The notes: generated by a model from the sequence alone, not told the origin. Numbered from the stretch's first letter, positions 56,101 to 60,443 are shown. The stretch is 64,000 nt of DNA from Sipunculus nudus (GCA_026874595.1 CM049309.1:91040723-91104722); one strand, 5' to 3'. Made by a program: numbers and translations.

Positions 56101-57939
56101 CAGTGTCAGAGCGGCTCGGCGTCTCATGTGAAGGTTATCCAACCAGCTGCCTCTGATAATTTGACCATCGCTTATTCAGCAGGAAGATAATTTTCAAATA
56201 TCGTCCATTATCTCGAACTTGGGGAAAAATAATTACCTTTAAGTGGTTGCCAAATCGGGATAAAGAAGGTATCTTAGGTAGATATATGTAACTTCTTGTA
56301 TTATCGCCCATCTATGAATGACATTGACAGTCCATGCGTCTGCAAAACTTTATGAACACGTTTTAACTGTTTTATTTCAGAATTACAAGATAGTAATTAT
56401 TTATTTCTTTCCGAATCATTTGAGAATGTACGGTATGTCAATAAACAAGAGTCTTTAATAGCAGTTTTGTTGAAAAATATATAGAAAGATCATTATAATA
56501 ATTAATATTGCCATTTTACAATGTCTGATGTCAAATGTCTGATAAACATTTACCCCTCCGGCTTCAGTTTTAAATGATTTGTTAAAGTTGATAGATATCA
56601 GCCAGTTCAGGTAATTGTGTGGTTTGGATGTCTTAACTACTCGACCAGTTCAAACCTGACAACAGCAGATGTCTGCCCATACAGAACCTTCATCTGGAGT
56701 CTTATGTTAACCTGAAAGATTTCAGGGAGCTTTGCTTTCTGTCATTGGGTTGGTCTCAGTCTTATTTACGCTGTTAGAGGTAATTAGTATTGGAAAAGAC
56801 TTCCTGGTGACAAACTTGAGCAGTTTCTTTGGTAGGAACTAATGATTTGAACAAGTTGACATTCACACCTGAGATAGCATAGGCTTATTGAACAACCTTA
56901 TACCCAAACACCTAAGAGGAAGGCACCTTAAATGCATTCCCTGCAGGGAAGCATACAAATAAATCATACTTTTAGATCATATTTCATTATGAAAAGGGTA
57001 CGATTGCACCTCCTCCAAAGAAAGTGTTTGGACACCATTAATTTGCCTGATTTGTAATGTTACAGATCAAAAGCATGGCGGAGCACTTGTCGAGAGCTGA
57101 AAAGTATACTCAGGAGCGTGCTGCCAGATTCCCGGAACAGTTCACTGATGACATCACAGCCCTGGTGACGATGCTGACAAAGGATATAGTTGACAGATAC
57201 ATTAAGGTAATTAAAATGTGTTTGATGTTAAACAAAATTACAAAATAGTCAGCCTGGCTGTTTTACATGTTGACCAGTATGTATTTTTGAATTTTACATG
57301 ATGGACTTAATTTTTTGTAGAGTGGTAAATGATAATGAATCTGGAATGTTTTTCCTTGACATGAAAAGTTTGACATCCTCGTTAATAGAAAAATACATAT
57401 TTACCCACAAAACCTTCCATATAAAAAAATAAATATTCATGTGAGAGTAACCATAAACTATAGTTACATAGTTACATACTTTTCTTAAAATAAGTAAATG
57501 CCTCTAATACTTTTGTATGCTGGTAGAATAAGAAATGTTTCTGTATGATTACACCAGTATTGATCTTTTAGAAACTTATATTATAATATTTTTTATGTTA
57601 TCAAATAATGAAAATTAACCGGAAGGTCACAAAAGGTTCAGTTTTTTTAAAATGTATGATAAGTCTATTCAATAAGAATGTTTTAGCTATGCATTGTTTG
57701 CTTTAAATTGAACTGATTTTCCTTCAGCAGAAATACACATAAACTTAAAAAGTTTATAATAAAAAAGTATAATAAAAAGTGTATATCAGTAAGTGCTCCT
57801 AACTTTAGTATTTTGTTGTTTTTAGGATGTTTCTCTGATTCGGAGTCTGAACAACAGCTTGGCGTTCTTCCTGAGAGATGCATTTGTGTACATGGACCGT
57901 GGCTACATCTTCCAGCTCATCAAACACTACTGCAGAACA
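10286..57939 (+). CDS. DOCK7: DOCK-C (DOCK6/7/8-like) guanine nucleotide exchange factor, N-terminal half, 25 exons, 3' end beyond window
   Basis: Large multi-exon gene for a dedicator-of-cytokinesis protein of the DOCK-C/Zizimin subfamily, a cytoplasmic GEF that activates Rac/Cdc42-type GTPases at membranes. Joining 25 GT-AG exons gives about 1078 codons with consistent phase at every junction (total 3234 nt). Diagnostic stretches resembling vertebrate DOCK7 include AAEVRKQIS (exon 2), [17 protein letters not shown] (exon 5), [11 protein letters not shown] (exon 7), [12 protein letters not shown] (exon 11), [16 protein letters not shown] (exon 15), [13 protein letters not shown] (exon 17), [10 protein letters not shown] (exon 18) and [12 protein letters not shown] (exon 23). 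Domains seen: the DOCK N-terminal region in exons 2-5 and DHR-1/C2 over about residues 570-735 (exons 14-18), then armadillo-like helical sequence. The family is about 2000-2100 residues long and the catalytic DHR-2 is C-terminal, so roughly half the gene lies to the right. The symbol is by similarity; invertebrates usually have one gene for vertebrate DOCK6, 7 and 8. Confidence 0.93.
10327..12250 (+). other. Intron 1
   Basis: GTATGT...TTTACAG. AT-rich, nothing recognisable apart from a G8 run near 11563. An 81-codon open frame at 10623-10868 has no domain and is ignored. Confidence 0.8.
12251..12359 (+). CDS. DOCK7: DOCK7-like exon 2
   Basis: Acceptor TTTACAG|G and donor CAG|GTAGGA. It completes a split lysine codon and encodes [14 protein letters not shown] followed by a Ser/Thr-rich tail, residues about 14-50. 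AAEVRKQIS is a hallmark of the DOCK6/7/8 N-terminus. It ends in phase 0. Confidence 0.9.
12836..13189 (+). repeat. Tandem array (about 30 bp) containing the exon 3 splice acceptor
   Basis: About 12 imperfect units of the form TTGATTTGTAGATCTCAC followed by TATGTGACGTTG. About eight of them keep the exact TTTGTAG|ATCTCAC context of the true exon 3 acceptor, which lies in the last unit. A looser 55-60-bp repeat (12700-12835) precedes it. The array runs into coding sequence for about 20 bp (ISLCDVV). The opposite-strand open frame here (SEIYKSK-type repeats) is an artefact. Confidence 0.9.
13170..13345 (+). CDS. DOCK7: DOCK7-like exon 3
   Basis: Residues about 51-109, including [13 protein letters not shown] and [14 protein letters not shown], which match the DOCK-C/D N-terminal domain. 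The donor is CAAGG|GTAGGT. The acceptor (TTTGTAG|ATC) is the last copy of a tandem array that repeats the same acceptor-like sequence about eight times upstream. Only this last copy leads into open frame, because the earlier copies read into an in-frame TAG at the next unit. Confidence 0.88.
13346..13996 (+). other. Intron 3
   Basis: GTAGGT...TTGTAG. No element recognised. Confidence 0.8.
13997..14068 (+). CDS. DOCK7: DOCK7-like exon 4
   Basis: Acceptor TTGTAG|GGC and donor CGAAG|GTATGT. Residues about 109-133; [18 protein letters not shown] matches the DOCK7 stretch ending in the RKY motif. It splits an arginine codon with exon 5. Confidence 0.9.
14069..14610 (+). other. Intron 4
   Basis: GTATGT...GATTCAG. 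AT-rich, no element recognised. Confidence 0.8.
14611..14941 (+). CDS. DOCK7: DOCK7-like exon 5 (minimal form, first donor)
   Basis: Acceptor TTGATTCAG|GT. Residues about 133-243 carry the family signature [17 protein letters not shown] and end in [17 protein letters not shown]. The first donor is GCAGAG|GTAAGT at 14941/14942. The last 51 nt of the exon plus the GTA of the donor form the founding unit of a 54-nt tandem array. The exon could therefore extend by 18 codons at a time to any later donor up to the stop at 16175. Joining the first donor to exon 6 gives the DOCK7-like length with no insertion, so I take it as the default. Confidence 0.85.
14891..16715 (+). repeat. 54-bp tandem array containing exon 5 end and splice donor (about 34 units)
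   Basis: Eighteen-codon units encoding [18 protein letters not shown] and variants. Each unit includes a donor-like GAG|GTAAGT, AAG|GTAAGT or GAG|GTAATT. The frame stays open from exon 5 through 23 further-repeated units and the beginning of unit 24, where CAG has become TAG (16175-16177). Units show a higher-order cycle of four (YPSQAEV; I-start with QNK and AKV; YYSQAEV; YYSQAEV or YYGQAEV), about 216 bp. The distal ten units carry small deletions near 16308, 16516, 16589, 16624 and 16700, whereas the proximal 23 carry none. Whether additional units are translated cannot be told from DNA alone. Confidence 0.95.
16716..17506 (+). other. Intron 5 between exon 5 array and first element
   Basis: AT-rich intronic sequence; no feature supported. 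Confidence 0.6.
17507..21223 (+). mobile_element. HINE/pearl-like element family 2, interrupted by a family 1 insertion
   Basis: The left end is the hairpin AGCTCAGCTGACTGTAAGTC plus AACTGAG, then a GTCC-rich tract (CCGTCCGTCCGGGCGTCC). The right end is CAGCTGAGTGTCGAGACCCA then TGGGCCCCCAGTT, with CAGCTGAG complementary to the hairpin start. Between 19560 and 21070 are about four to five modules near 280-320 bp built on TGGGGTCA...AGGTCAAAGGTCAAGGTCA. A family 1 element (17770-19517) sits inside it. Lies in intron 5. Confidence 0.75.
17770..19517 (+). mobile_element. HINE/pearl-like element family 1, nested in family 2
   Basis: The left hairpin TGTATCCGCCAAAACAAAGT then TTTGCGGATAC is followed by a (CCG)n tract, a TGACCTTGACCTCTGACCT cluster and four modules of about 290 bp with GGTGGCGCCACC. 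The right end has TTTTGGCGGATAC and CTACCCGTATTCTAGTT. The flanks GATAAT and TAATGCAT match the uninterrupted family 2 sequence in the 27.1-kb copy, which confirms both ends. Confidence 0.85.
21523..21608 (+). CDS. DOCK7: DOCK7-like exon 6
   Basis: Acceptor TATATCAG|GAG and donor CTGAA|GTAAGT. Encodes [20 protein letters not shown], then ILIKCLHLK, residues about 244-272, matching the segment before the [11 protein letters not shown] motif of vertebrate DOCK7. Phase 0 in, split lysine codon out. Confidence 0.92.
21609..22928 (+). other. Intron 6 with a GC-richer island
   Basis: GTAAGT...TTTTTCAG. From about 22090 to 22790 the composition is less AT-rich than the rest, with short open frames on both strands but no recognisable protein. 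Could be an inserted element or a regulatory segment; not identified. Confidence 0.5.
22929..22995 (+). CDS. DOCK7: DOCK7-like exon 7
   Basis: Acceptor TTTTTCAG|GC and donor AAAAAG|GTGAGA. Encodes [20 protein letters not shown], then KK, residues about 272-294. [12 protein letters not shown] is near-invariant in DOCK-C proteins. Confidence 0.95.
23083..23125. repeat. (TA)n microsatellite
   Basis: Uninterrupted AT/TA dinucleotide run in intron 7. Confidence 0.97.
23737..26358 (+). mobile_element. HINE/pearl-like element family 2 (subfamily b)
   Basis: The left hairpin AGCTCAGCTGACTATAAGTC then ATCTGAGCTATAG is followed by about ten GTCC repeats (23789-23838). Two modules each carry ACTGCCTAATATCAAAACCA, a shared TTTGCCCAACT and GGCACGTTT. 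The right end ACAGCTGAGCGTCGTGACCC...CTTGTT is at 26325-26358. The stretch 25150-26320 does not resemble other copies and could be extra inserted DNA. The copy at 61875 shares the left 1.35 kb. Confidence 0.65.
26402..26551 (+). CDS. DOCK7: DOCK7-like exon 8
   Basis: Acceptor TTTTTGTAG|ATA and donor ATCAGG|GTGAGT. Fifty codons, residues 295-344, with [12 protein letters not shown] at the start and [19 protein letters not shown] near the end. It fits the DOCK7 segment between the IEPIFAS and [10 protein letters not shown] motifs. Confidence 0.95.
26923..26994 (+). CDS. DOCK7: DOCK7-like exon 9
   Basis: Acceptor TTTGTAG|CTT. Encodes [20 protein letters not shown], then DKEK, residues 345-368. 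The donor AAAAG|GTCAGA is weaker than its neighbours (C at +3), but exon length and phase fit. Confidence 0.9.
27121..27971 (+). mobile_element. HINE/pearl-like element family 2, short intact copy
   Basis: The left hairpin AGCTCAGCTGACTGAAAGTC then ATCTGAGCT, a GTCC-poor tract, one GGTGGTGCCACC module and the right end GCTGAGCATCATGGACCATG then GGCCACTTGTT. It preserves the empty site corresponding to the family 1 insertion at 17770. In intron 9. Confidence 0.75.
28135..28185 (+). CDS. DOCK7: Probable small cassette exon 10 (51 nt)
   Basis: A 17-codon open exon ([17 protein letters not shown]) between a good acceptor, GCTCCCCAG|AGA after a pyrimidine-rich tract, and a good donor, AAA|GTAAGA. 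It is phase 0 on both sides, so inclusion or skipping keeps the frame. Vertebrate DOCK7 has a charged, variable linker at this point (between EPYM and the GKYRMPFAW block). A conserved peptide cannot be claimed, so it may be an optional exon or a chance match. Confidence 0.6.
28186..28683 (+). other. Intron 10
   Basis: GTAAGA...TTCACAG, no element recognised. If exon 10 is not used this is simply part of a longer intron 9. Confidence 0.6.
28684..28834 (+). CDS. DOCK7: DOCK7-like exon 11
   Basis: Acceptor GTTCACAG|ATC and donor CTTG|GTGAGA. Residues about 386-436, with [20 protein letters not shown], a strongly conserved DOCK-C block, followed by a low-complexity linker. Ends with one base of a split codon. 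Confidence 0.95.
28835..29245 (+). other. Intron 11
   Basis: GTGAGA...TTTTTCAG, AT-rich, nothing recognised. Confidence 0.8.
29246..29442 (+). CDS. DOCK7: DOCK7-like exon 12
   Basis: Acceptor TTTTTCAG|AC and donor AAACAA|GTATGT. Residues about 436-501. A Ser/Arg/Lys-rich linker ([27 protein letters not shown]) leads to [14 protein letters not shown], matching the FRPATLTVTNFFKQ block of DOCK7. The linker in vertebrates is a phosphorylated variable region; here that is inference. Confidence 0.93.
29495..29590 (+). mobile_element. tRNA-like (Ser/Leu-type) SINE head or tRNA pseudogene
   Basis: TAGCTGAGTGGTTAAGGC resembles the A box of a class II tRNA (serine/leucine type). TGGACTTTGGAGCAGAAAGTCC could be an anticodon arm, and GTTTTGAAACTC is a decayed B box. 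Acceptor-stem pairing is not evident and several conserved T-arm bases are lost, so it is not a functional tRNA. Its place in intron 12 suggests a SINE remnant. Confidence 0.5.
29888..29981 (+). CDS. DOCK7: DOCK7-like exon 13
   Basis: Acceptor GATTAAG|GAA (poor pyrimidine tract) and donor ACAAG|GTAATT. Residues about 502-533, [20 protein letters not shown] then [11 protein letters not shown], matching the [14 protein letters not shown] block. Confidence 0.9.
29982..30989 (+). other. Intron 13, with a CAG tract and GC-richer block
   Basis: GTAATT...GCTACAG. A short CAG/GCA run (30555-30575) precedes a GC-richer block to about 30860. Overlapping open frames on both strands (up to 164 codons on minus) show no known domain, no conserved motif and low-complexity residues, so none is called. 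The block might be an unidentified insertion. Confidence 0.5.
30990..31152 (+). CDS. DOCK7: DOCK7-like exon 14 (entry into DHR-1)
   Basis: Acceptor GCTACAG|GT and donor CTATAG|GTGCGT. Residues about 533-587, with [20 protein letters not shown] and [20 protein letters not shown]. The DHR-1/C2 domain, which binds membrane phosphoinositides in this family, begins near the EFPAREVY segment. Confidence 0.95.
31467..31584 (+). CDS. DOCK7: DOCK7-like exon 15 (DHR-1)
   Basis: Acceptor GATTATAG|GAA and donor CTACCT|GTAAGT. Residues about 587-626: [33 protein letters not shown]. It forms core beta strands of the C2-like DHR-1 domain. Confidence 0.95.
31880..31950 (+). CDS. DOCK7: DOCK7-like exon 16 (DHR-1)
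   Basis: Acceptor CTGTTTAAG|GTT and donor AACAA|GTATGT. Encodes [20 protein letters not shown], then YHN, residues about 627-650, matching the DHR-1 VIFGKSSC block. Splits a lysine codon with exon 17. Confidence 0.95.
31951..32466 (+). other. Intron 16
   Basis: GTATGT...TTTATAG; nothing recognised. Confidence 0.8.
32467..32608 (+). CDS. DOCK7: DOCK7-like exon 17 (DHR-1)
   Basis: Acceptor TTTTATAG|GAC and donor TACACT|GTGAGT. Residues about 650-697: [35 protein letters not shown] and [10 protein letters not shown], all diagnostic of DHR-1 in DOCK-C proteins. Confidence 0.96.
32664..33570 (+). mobile_element. HINE/pearl-like element family 1, intron 17
   Basis: The left hairpin TTGTATCCGCCAAAACGAAG then TTTTGCGGATAC, a GTCCGTTTGTGCGTCTG tract, two and a half modules with GGTGGCGCCACC (one changed to GGTGGCGGGACC, one to GGTGGTGCAACC), and the right end TTTTGGCGGATACACATAGT ... 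TATTCTAGTT. Open frames inside on the minus strand are element modules. Confidence 0.85.
33571..34024 (+). other. Rest of intron 17
   Basis: AT-rich with a short GT-rich stretch (33867-33900). No element recognised. Acceptor TACCAG at 34024. Confidence 0.7.
34025..34213 (+). CDS. DOCK7: DOCK7-like exon 18 (end of DHR-1)
   Basis: Acceptor AATACCAG|TGG and donor CTCTG|GTAAGA. Residues 698-760: [44 protein letters not shown]. The intron before it (32609-34024) contains a Helentron-like insertion. Confidence 0.96.
34214..34709 (+). other. Intron 18 with a short 28-bp tandem repeat
   Basis: GTAAGA...ATTTCAG. Around 34488-34565 a TTTTATTGTATTTTATAAAT then AGAAAATA unit is repeated nearly three times. 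Otherwise featureless. Confidence 0.8.
34710..34926 (+). CDS. DOCK7: DOCK7-like exon 19 (minimal form, first donor)
   Basis: Acceptor TTATTTCAG|GAT. Residues about 761-833 form the helical segment after DHR-1 and end in [15 protein letters not shown], like the DOCK7 RPPVIAGQI motif. The first donor, CAGCTAG|GTAAGC at 34926/34927, joins perfectly to exon 20 (valine codon G|TG). The end of this exon seeds the 4.2-kb array that follows; donors at 34956 and 34986 would add 10 or 20 in-frame residues, after which an in-frame TAG occurs at 34989. Confidence 0.92.
34897..39095 (+). repeat. About 30-bp tandem array (roughly 140 units) grown from the exon 19 / donor junction
   Basis: Units of 29-31 bp of the form GTAAGCCACCCATCATCACA then GGCCAGCTAG, plus a shorter CCAGCAG variant. 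The founding copy is the exon 19 end (CAGCTAG) with its donor (GTAAGC), so nearly every unit has a donor-like CTAG|GTAAGC or CAG|GTAAGC. A higher-order duplication of about 1.48 kb is visible: a block beginning near 35640 recurs near 37117, and the marker CTTCATCGGGCAGCTAGG recurs at about 36590, 38065 and 38625. Open frames on either strand here are repeat artefacts, not genes. Confidence 0.96.
39096..39697 (+). other. Intron 19 between array and family 4 element
   Basis: AT-rich sequence without recognisable features. Confidence 0.5.
39698..42110 (+). mobile_element. HINE/pearl-like element family 4 (approximate limits)
   Basis: The left end has CTGTGAGCTTATGCGATGGT then a CCGGCGTCCGTCGGCCGTCA tract. 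One GGTGGCGCCACC palindrome lies at 40172-40183. Four modules of about 177 bp (40320-40900) carry GGTCTCAGTTCAGTGACTTT. A second CTGTGAGCTTATGCAATTGT copy at 41826 suggests two fused or tandem elements. Between 41640 and 41790 lie 24-bp units with ATGTGATCACCTCATGGG. No transposase seen. Confidence 0.55.
42111..42421 (+). mobile_element. Fragment with family 1-like modules
   Basis: GGCTTTCTCGTTCACAAGAC then AGGTGTTGCCATC, and GACTGGTGGTGCCACCTTCA, resemble the diverged copy at 7745-8492. Terminal sequences not found; limits approximate. Confidence 0.45.
42704..44105. mobile_element. Second TA-flanked DNA transposon nested in the pogo-like element
   Basis: Terminal inverted repeat CCGTAAAATCTCCACTTAAA at 42704 is matched by the complement ending at 44105, with TA on both outer sides. 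About 1.4 kb. Internal open frames are short and unrecognised, so the element is non-autonomous. Insertion post-dates the outer element. Confidence 0.75.
44522..44638 (+). pseudogene. Truncated transposase start (pogo/Tigger-like)
   Basis: Begins [20 protein letters not shown], resembling the basic N-terminus that precedes the CENP-B/pogo-type helix-turn-helix, then degenerates into a Ser/Leu-rich translation of a TC microsatellite (44580-44610) and stops. The HTH body, DDE catalytic core and everything else are missing. Confidence 0.4.
45128..45286 (+). CDS. DOCK7: DOCK7-like exon 20
   Basis: Acceptor TCGTTATAG|TG and donor CAAAGT|GTAAGT. Residues about 833-886: [20 protein letters not shown] and [20 protein letters not shown], matching the [10 protein letters not shown] and DQHGRNSLLASY blocks. 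Ends with one base of a serine codon. Confidence 0.95.
45287..46100 (+). other. Intron 20, proximal part
   Basis: AT-rich; a short near-duplicate of the GTGTAAGTATAC motif at the exon 20 donor recurs near 45341. No other feature. Confidence 0.6.
46101..47917. mobile_element. Foldback-type element with G-rich repeat inverted termini
   Basis: The left arm (46101-46215) is C-rich tandem sequence on + (ACAACTACCCCCCAGACAAT). The right arm (47694-47917) is its complement (GGGTAGTTGTCTGGGGGG), about 14 units of 15-16 bp. Outer edges TGGCAACAGGACAACTACCC and, complemented, TGGCTCTAGGACAACTACCC are inverted copies. Terminal inverted repeats made of short tandem repeats are the hallmark of foldback/TU-type elements. 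A family 3 element is inserted between the arms. No transposase. Confidence 0.65.
46464..47489 (+). mobile_element. HINE/pearl-like element family 3, copy 1
   Basis: The left hairpin AGCCCTCAGCCCTTAGGCTG then ATGGGCT, a GTCCGTCCGTCCGTCC tract, three modules of about 300 bp (GTGAGCGGGATATC ... GGGTGACCTTGACC ... GGTGGCGCCACC) and the right end GGCTGAGGGCTTTTGTCAGC ... ATATTCTAGTT. GGCTGAGGGCT is the exact complement of the left AGCCCTCAGCC. Nested inside the foldback element in intron 20. Confidence 0.85.
48013..48036 (+). CDS. DOCK7: Candidate 24-nt microexon between exons 20 and 21
   Basis: CCCTATAG|GGGC ... TTTC|GTAAGT. The 24-nt interval has consensus acceptor and donor and is a multiple of three. 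Used in the phase of exon 20, it inserts WAPDRWQF without disturbing exon 21. It sits in a variable, alternatively spliced region of DOCK6/7/8 proteins. Supported only by splice consensus and phase; RNA would decide. Confidence 0.35.
48917..49345 (+). mobile_element. Interspersed repeat with GGCAGGGGACA ends (family 6)
   Basis: AGGCAGGGGACACAGAAATG at the left with a CTTCTGTCCCTCTGTAC tract, two modules with ATGTTAATGCAATAAC and TTCAAGGTCACAG, and a second AGGCAGGGGACATAC at 49320. The layout resembles the other hairpin elements but ends are not defined. Confidence 0.4.
50540..50815 (+). mobile_element. Short interspersed repeat with terminal GGAGAT hairpin
   Basis: Contains GACCTCTGTGACCTTGAAAA then ATAGGTCAAGGTCACTG, an ATAATAATAAGAAGAAGAA tract, and CAAAATCTCCACCTATGGAT then GATGGAGAT (stem-loop). 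Looks like the 3' part of a repeat; full extent unknown. Confidence 0.4.
51393..51542 (+). CDS. DOCK7: DOCK7-like exon 21
   Basis: Acceptor CTTGTGTAG|CG and donor ATTCTTG|GTGAGA. Residues about 886-936: a Gly/Ser/Pro-rich linker ([34 protein letters not shown]), corresponding to the SxSNPDISGTPTSPDDE linker of DOCK7, a low-complexity and probably phosphorylated segment. Confidence 0.9.
51543..52162 (+). other. Intron 21
   Basis: GTGAGA...GACCAG; AT-rich, nothing recognised. Confidence 0.8.
52163..52239 (+). CDS. DOCK7: DOCK7-like exon 22
   Basis: Acceptor TTGACCAG|GG and donor AAAAAG|GTGAGC. Residues about 936-961: [20 protein letters not shown] then KSVGKK, matching the LDRSNS and TKK elements that precede [12 protein letters not shown] in DOCK7. 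Confidence 0.88.
52240..52578 (+). other. Intron 22
   Basis: GTGAGC...TTGTAG; AT-rich. A 62-codon open frame (52257-52445) has no recognisable domain. Confidence 0.8.
52579..52674 (+). CDS. DOCK7: DOCK7-like exon 23
   Basis: Acceptor TGTTTGTAG|CTG and donor ATAATG|GTATTG. Residues 962-993: [20 protein letters not shown] then [12 protein letters not shown], one of the most conserved helical blocks of DOCK-C proteins. Confidence 0.95.
52675..53298 (+). other. Intron 23, proximal part
   Basis: No element recognised. Confidence 0.5.
53299..55281 (+). mobile_element. HINE/pearl-like element family 1 with internal inverted duplication
   Basis: The left hairpin TTGTATCCGCCAAAACGAAG then TTTTGCGGATAC, the right end CTACCCGTATTCTAGTT. 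After a normal left arm (53299-53636) the sequence turns back in opposite orientation (53637-54042, ending GAACGCGGCGGCG), then resumes the normal orientation (TTAACGCTCC onward) for three more modules with GGTGGCGCCACC. The two arms make a long inverted repeat inside intron 23. Confidence 0.85.
55591..55690 (+). mobile_element. 5S rRNA-like SINE head or 5S pseudogene fragment
   Basis: ATGATCATATTAGTGAAGCT, then TGATCGAGCGCGGTTAGC and TTTTGGATGGGTGACTGTG, correspond to the central part of 5S rRNA (CGATCACCGAAGTTAAGCA, GAGCGCGGTTAGTACTTGGA, TGGGTGACCGCC). The first 40 bases and last stem of 5S are not recognisable and several bases differ, so it is not a functional 5S gene. It is probably a 5S-derived SINE remnant or dispersed pseudogene in intron 23. 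Confidence 0.6.
55841..55853 (-). promoter_or_regulatory. CTCF-like core motif (candidate)
   Basis: CGCCACCTGGTGG; on the minus strand CCACCAGGTGGCG fits every position of the published bilaterian CTCF core (CCASYAGRKGGCR). A 13-nt degenerate match can occur by chance, and the species' binding preference is unknown. Confidence 0.3.
55854..57065 (+). other. Intron 23, distal part
   Basis: No coding exon or repeat recognised; ends at acceptor TGTTACAG. Confidence 0.5.
57066..57206 (+). CDS. DOCK7: DOCK7-like exon 24
   Basis: Acceptor ATGTTACAG|ATC and donor ATTAAG|GTAATT. Residues 994-1040: [32 protein letters not shown], corresponding to VKSMVHHL and RFPERFMDDIAALVS of DOCK7. Confidence 0.94.
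57207..57825 (+). other. Intron 24
   Basis: GTAATT...TTTTTAG; AT-rich, nothing recognised. Confidence 0.8.
57826..57939 (+). CDS. DOCK7: DOCK7-like exon 25 (last exon in window)
   Basis: Acceptor GTTTTTAG|GAT. Residues 1041-1078: [35 protein letters not shown], matching [29 protein letters not shown]. The donor is ACA|GTCAGT; reading on without splicing reaches a stop 11 codons later. No further exon (for example the next SLRLDFLRIICSHEHY-like block) was found before 64000, so the following intron exceeds 6 kb. Confidence 0.92.
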
Positions 57940-58098
57940 GTCAGTAATTCTGTCCTCCAAAGCCTTAGTTAGACTACATCACAGTTCGTAGCAACAGTTC
58001 TTTTATCATAGTCAAGATTAAACATAAATCAGAGTCTATAGTTGTCACTCAAAATATAAATCATACCATTTGAATACACTATTTACAACATCATTTTT

Positions 58099-59280
58099 AG
58101 CTCAGCTGACTGTAAGTCATCTGAGCTATAGCGATCACCCTTTGTCCGGCGTCTGCCCGGTTGTCCGGACGTCTGGCTGTTAACAGGGCACAAAACGTAA
58201 CCATTAGACCTGGGTTCATCCAAGGAGGTCTTCTGCAGAACTCCTTGGAAACCGGAAAATAGGTCATGATGACCTATATTTTGTGACCTACAGGCCAAAA
58301 ACATGATTTTGAGCACCCAGACAGTCAGACGGGGCACAAATTGTATCCATCAGGCCTAGAATCTTCTAACACAGTATCCTTGGAGTTCCTAGGCAAATGT
58401 CCTAGGAAACCTAAAATTATGTTACTGAAACCTATGTTTTGCACCTATGAACCGAACACATGATTTTGAGTACTCAGACAGTCAGATGTGGCATAAATTG
58501 TATCCATTAGGCATAGAACCTTCTAACATAAAATTCAGGGAGGTCTCAGGCAGATGTCTTTGGAAGAATGAAATTAGGTCATGGTGAACTTTATTCTGCA
58601 ACCTATAGAAAGAAAATGTCATATGAGCACCATTAATGTCAGATAAGCACAAATCGTGTCTGTTAAGTCCAGAATTTTCTAACACAAAAGCCAGGGAGGT
58701 TCTAGGCTCATCTCTTTGGAAACCTGAAATTAGGTCATAGTGACCGATATTCTGCAACCTGCAGGGAAAAAGGTGTCCTATGAGCACCCTGAATGTCAGC
58801 TGGGTACAAATTGTATGCGGTAGGCCTAGAATCATGTAAAGCAACATTCAGGAAAGCAGTAATTATGTAATGGTGCACAGGCTATATTCTATGCGCTATG
58901 AGCCGAAAAGATGAATTGGAGCATCCAGACAGACAAGGTACAAATTGTATCTATTTTCCTTTGAACCTTATATTGAAAAGACTAGGGAGTTCTTTGGCAA
59001 GTCTTCTTTGAATCCTGAAATTAGGTAACTTTATTCTTATAATACATGTCAAATACAGTCAGATAGGGCACAAATTGTATCCATAAGCCCCTTAAATCTT
59101 CCACCACAAAATCGAAGGAGATCTTGGCAAATACCACTCGAAACCTGCATGTGACAGGCCAAAAACATGATTTGAGTACCTTTATTGTCAGATGGGATTG
59201 AATTATATGCATTAGACCTAAATCCTGGGCATATCTCCTTTGAAATTTAAAATTATGTAATGGCGCCAAAAATAGTTAAA
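58099..59280 (+). mobile_element. HINE/pearl-like element family 2 (subfamily c)
   Basis: The left hairpin AGCTCAGCTGACTGTAAGTC then ATCTGAGCTATAG, a GTCCGGCGTCTGCCCGG tract, then about six degenerate modules of 150-180 bp with CAAATTGTATCCATTAGGCC and CCTTGGAAACCTGAAATTAG. A right terminus was not recognised. In intron 25. Three short open frames on the minus strand are module artefacts. Confidence 0.65.
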
Positions 59281-59649
59281 AGTTAAAAATATATTGTCCT
59301 TATGGAAACCAAGAGATTTAGTGCTCAAAGGAAGAATATTAATATCCAAATCTTTATGTTACTCAAAATTTACACACATGTGTGCAGTTATACCAGTGAA
59401 AAAAAGAGTCCAATGAAAAAAAGACTACATTGAACAAGTAAACAAATACATAAGCAATTCTGTGTGTAAAGGGAAAAAAATGGGTATAAGTAGAGCAATA
59501 TGAACCAGTGATATAAAGCATGGGGGTAAATGTATGCTTGACTTTGAAAGTTTTATTGGAGCACGGGCAATGTACTGGATTTAAAGATACATAAAGAACA
59601 ACACAAAATATTGGAAATATTTTTATGATAATTTTCTTAATTACTAGGA

Positions 59650-60430
59650 GGTGTACCAGTGCTCTTGAGCAGTCACTATGAAGTAGATAACCTGCAGGGA
59701 TTAAACAGTCTGCCAGAATTTTATTGTAATATTTTAAGAATATGGAGGAAGTTTAGGAAAGACTTGGTCATGGCACAGTATGTATGGAATAACAAAAACA
59801 TTCAGGTTGATAAAAAATCAGTTTTAATTAAAGCCTGTTCAACGCTAGTTTATGGTATTACTGAGATGTTATTGGAAAAAATGGAAAATGTATAGATTTT
59901 GGAATATGGGTCCGAGTCAGTTGTGGAGTTCCAGGAAAATATTTTCTGATTTATAGAGGAGTTGTAGAACAAGTAGTCAGTCAAGGAAAAGAGATGATTA
60001 TAGAGAATGAGAGATGTAAATTAATGTGTTACACACAGTGTGAAATTAAGCAAGTTGAAGAAACAAGTACAAAAGAAATGTAGGACTATCTAATTGACCA
60101 GAGGAGACATAAACTTTATCCAGCAGAAGCTAATTTAACTAAAAAAACACGATGTAACTGAGAATGAATGGAGCTCCTATTTTTAGGTTCTACAAAATAT
60201 AACAAAAGATAGGAAATGTGATGAATTTCAGTATAATATATCATAATTGTTTAATTTTAAATAATAGGATGATCAAAATGTACATTTTGTAAACAAAATG
60301 AGGAAACCTTGATACACTTATTCCATGAATGTGAAGTGATGACAATGTTCTGAAAATGTGTGTATAGAAAATTTCAGTTTGAAACACATTTGGAAGATGA
60401 AAAATATAAAATATTAGGTTTGCCATGGAG
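59650..60430 (+). mobile_element. LINE remnant (C-terminal region of reverse transcriptase polyprotein)
   Basis: The frame 59659-59895 contains LQGLNSLPEFYCNILRIWRK and QYVWNNKNIQVDKK, resembling the conserved region after the RT domain of many metazoan LINEs (LP-FY-EIL-W...; PLWNN-NI). At 60279-60338 another frame gives CTFCKQNEETLIHLFHECEV, a typical C-terminal zinc-binding RT-associated motif (zf-RVT). Frames are broken between the two parts, so the copy is inactive. Lies in intron 25 between HINE-like elements. Confidence 0.7.
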
Positions 60431-60443
60431 TGATATAGTTTTT

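Noticed and set aside
58482-59269. Minus-strand frames with repeated NIGHYDLISGFQR-type phrases
   Set aside because: They follow the degenerate modules of the family 2 element.
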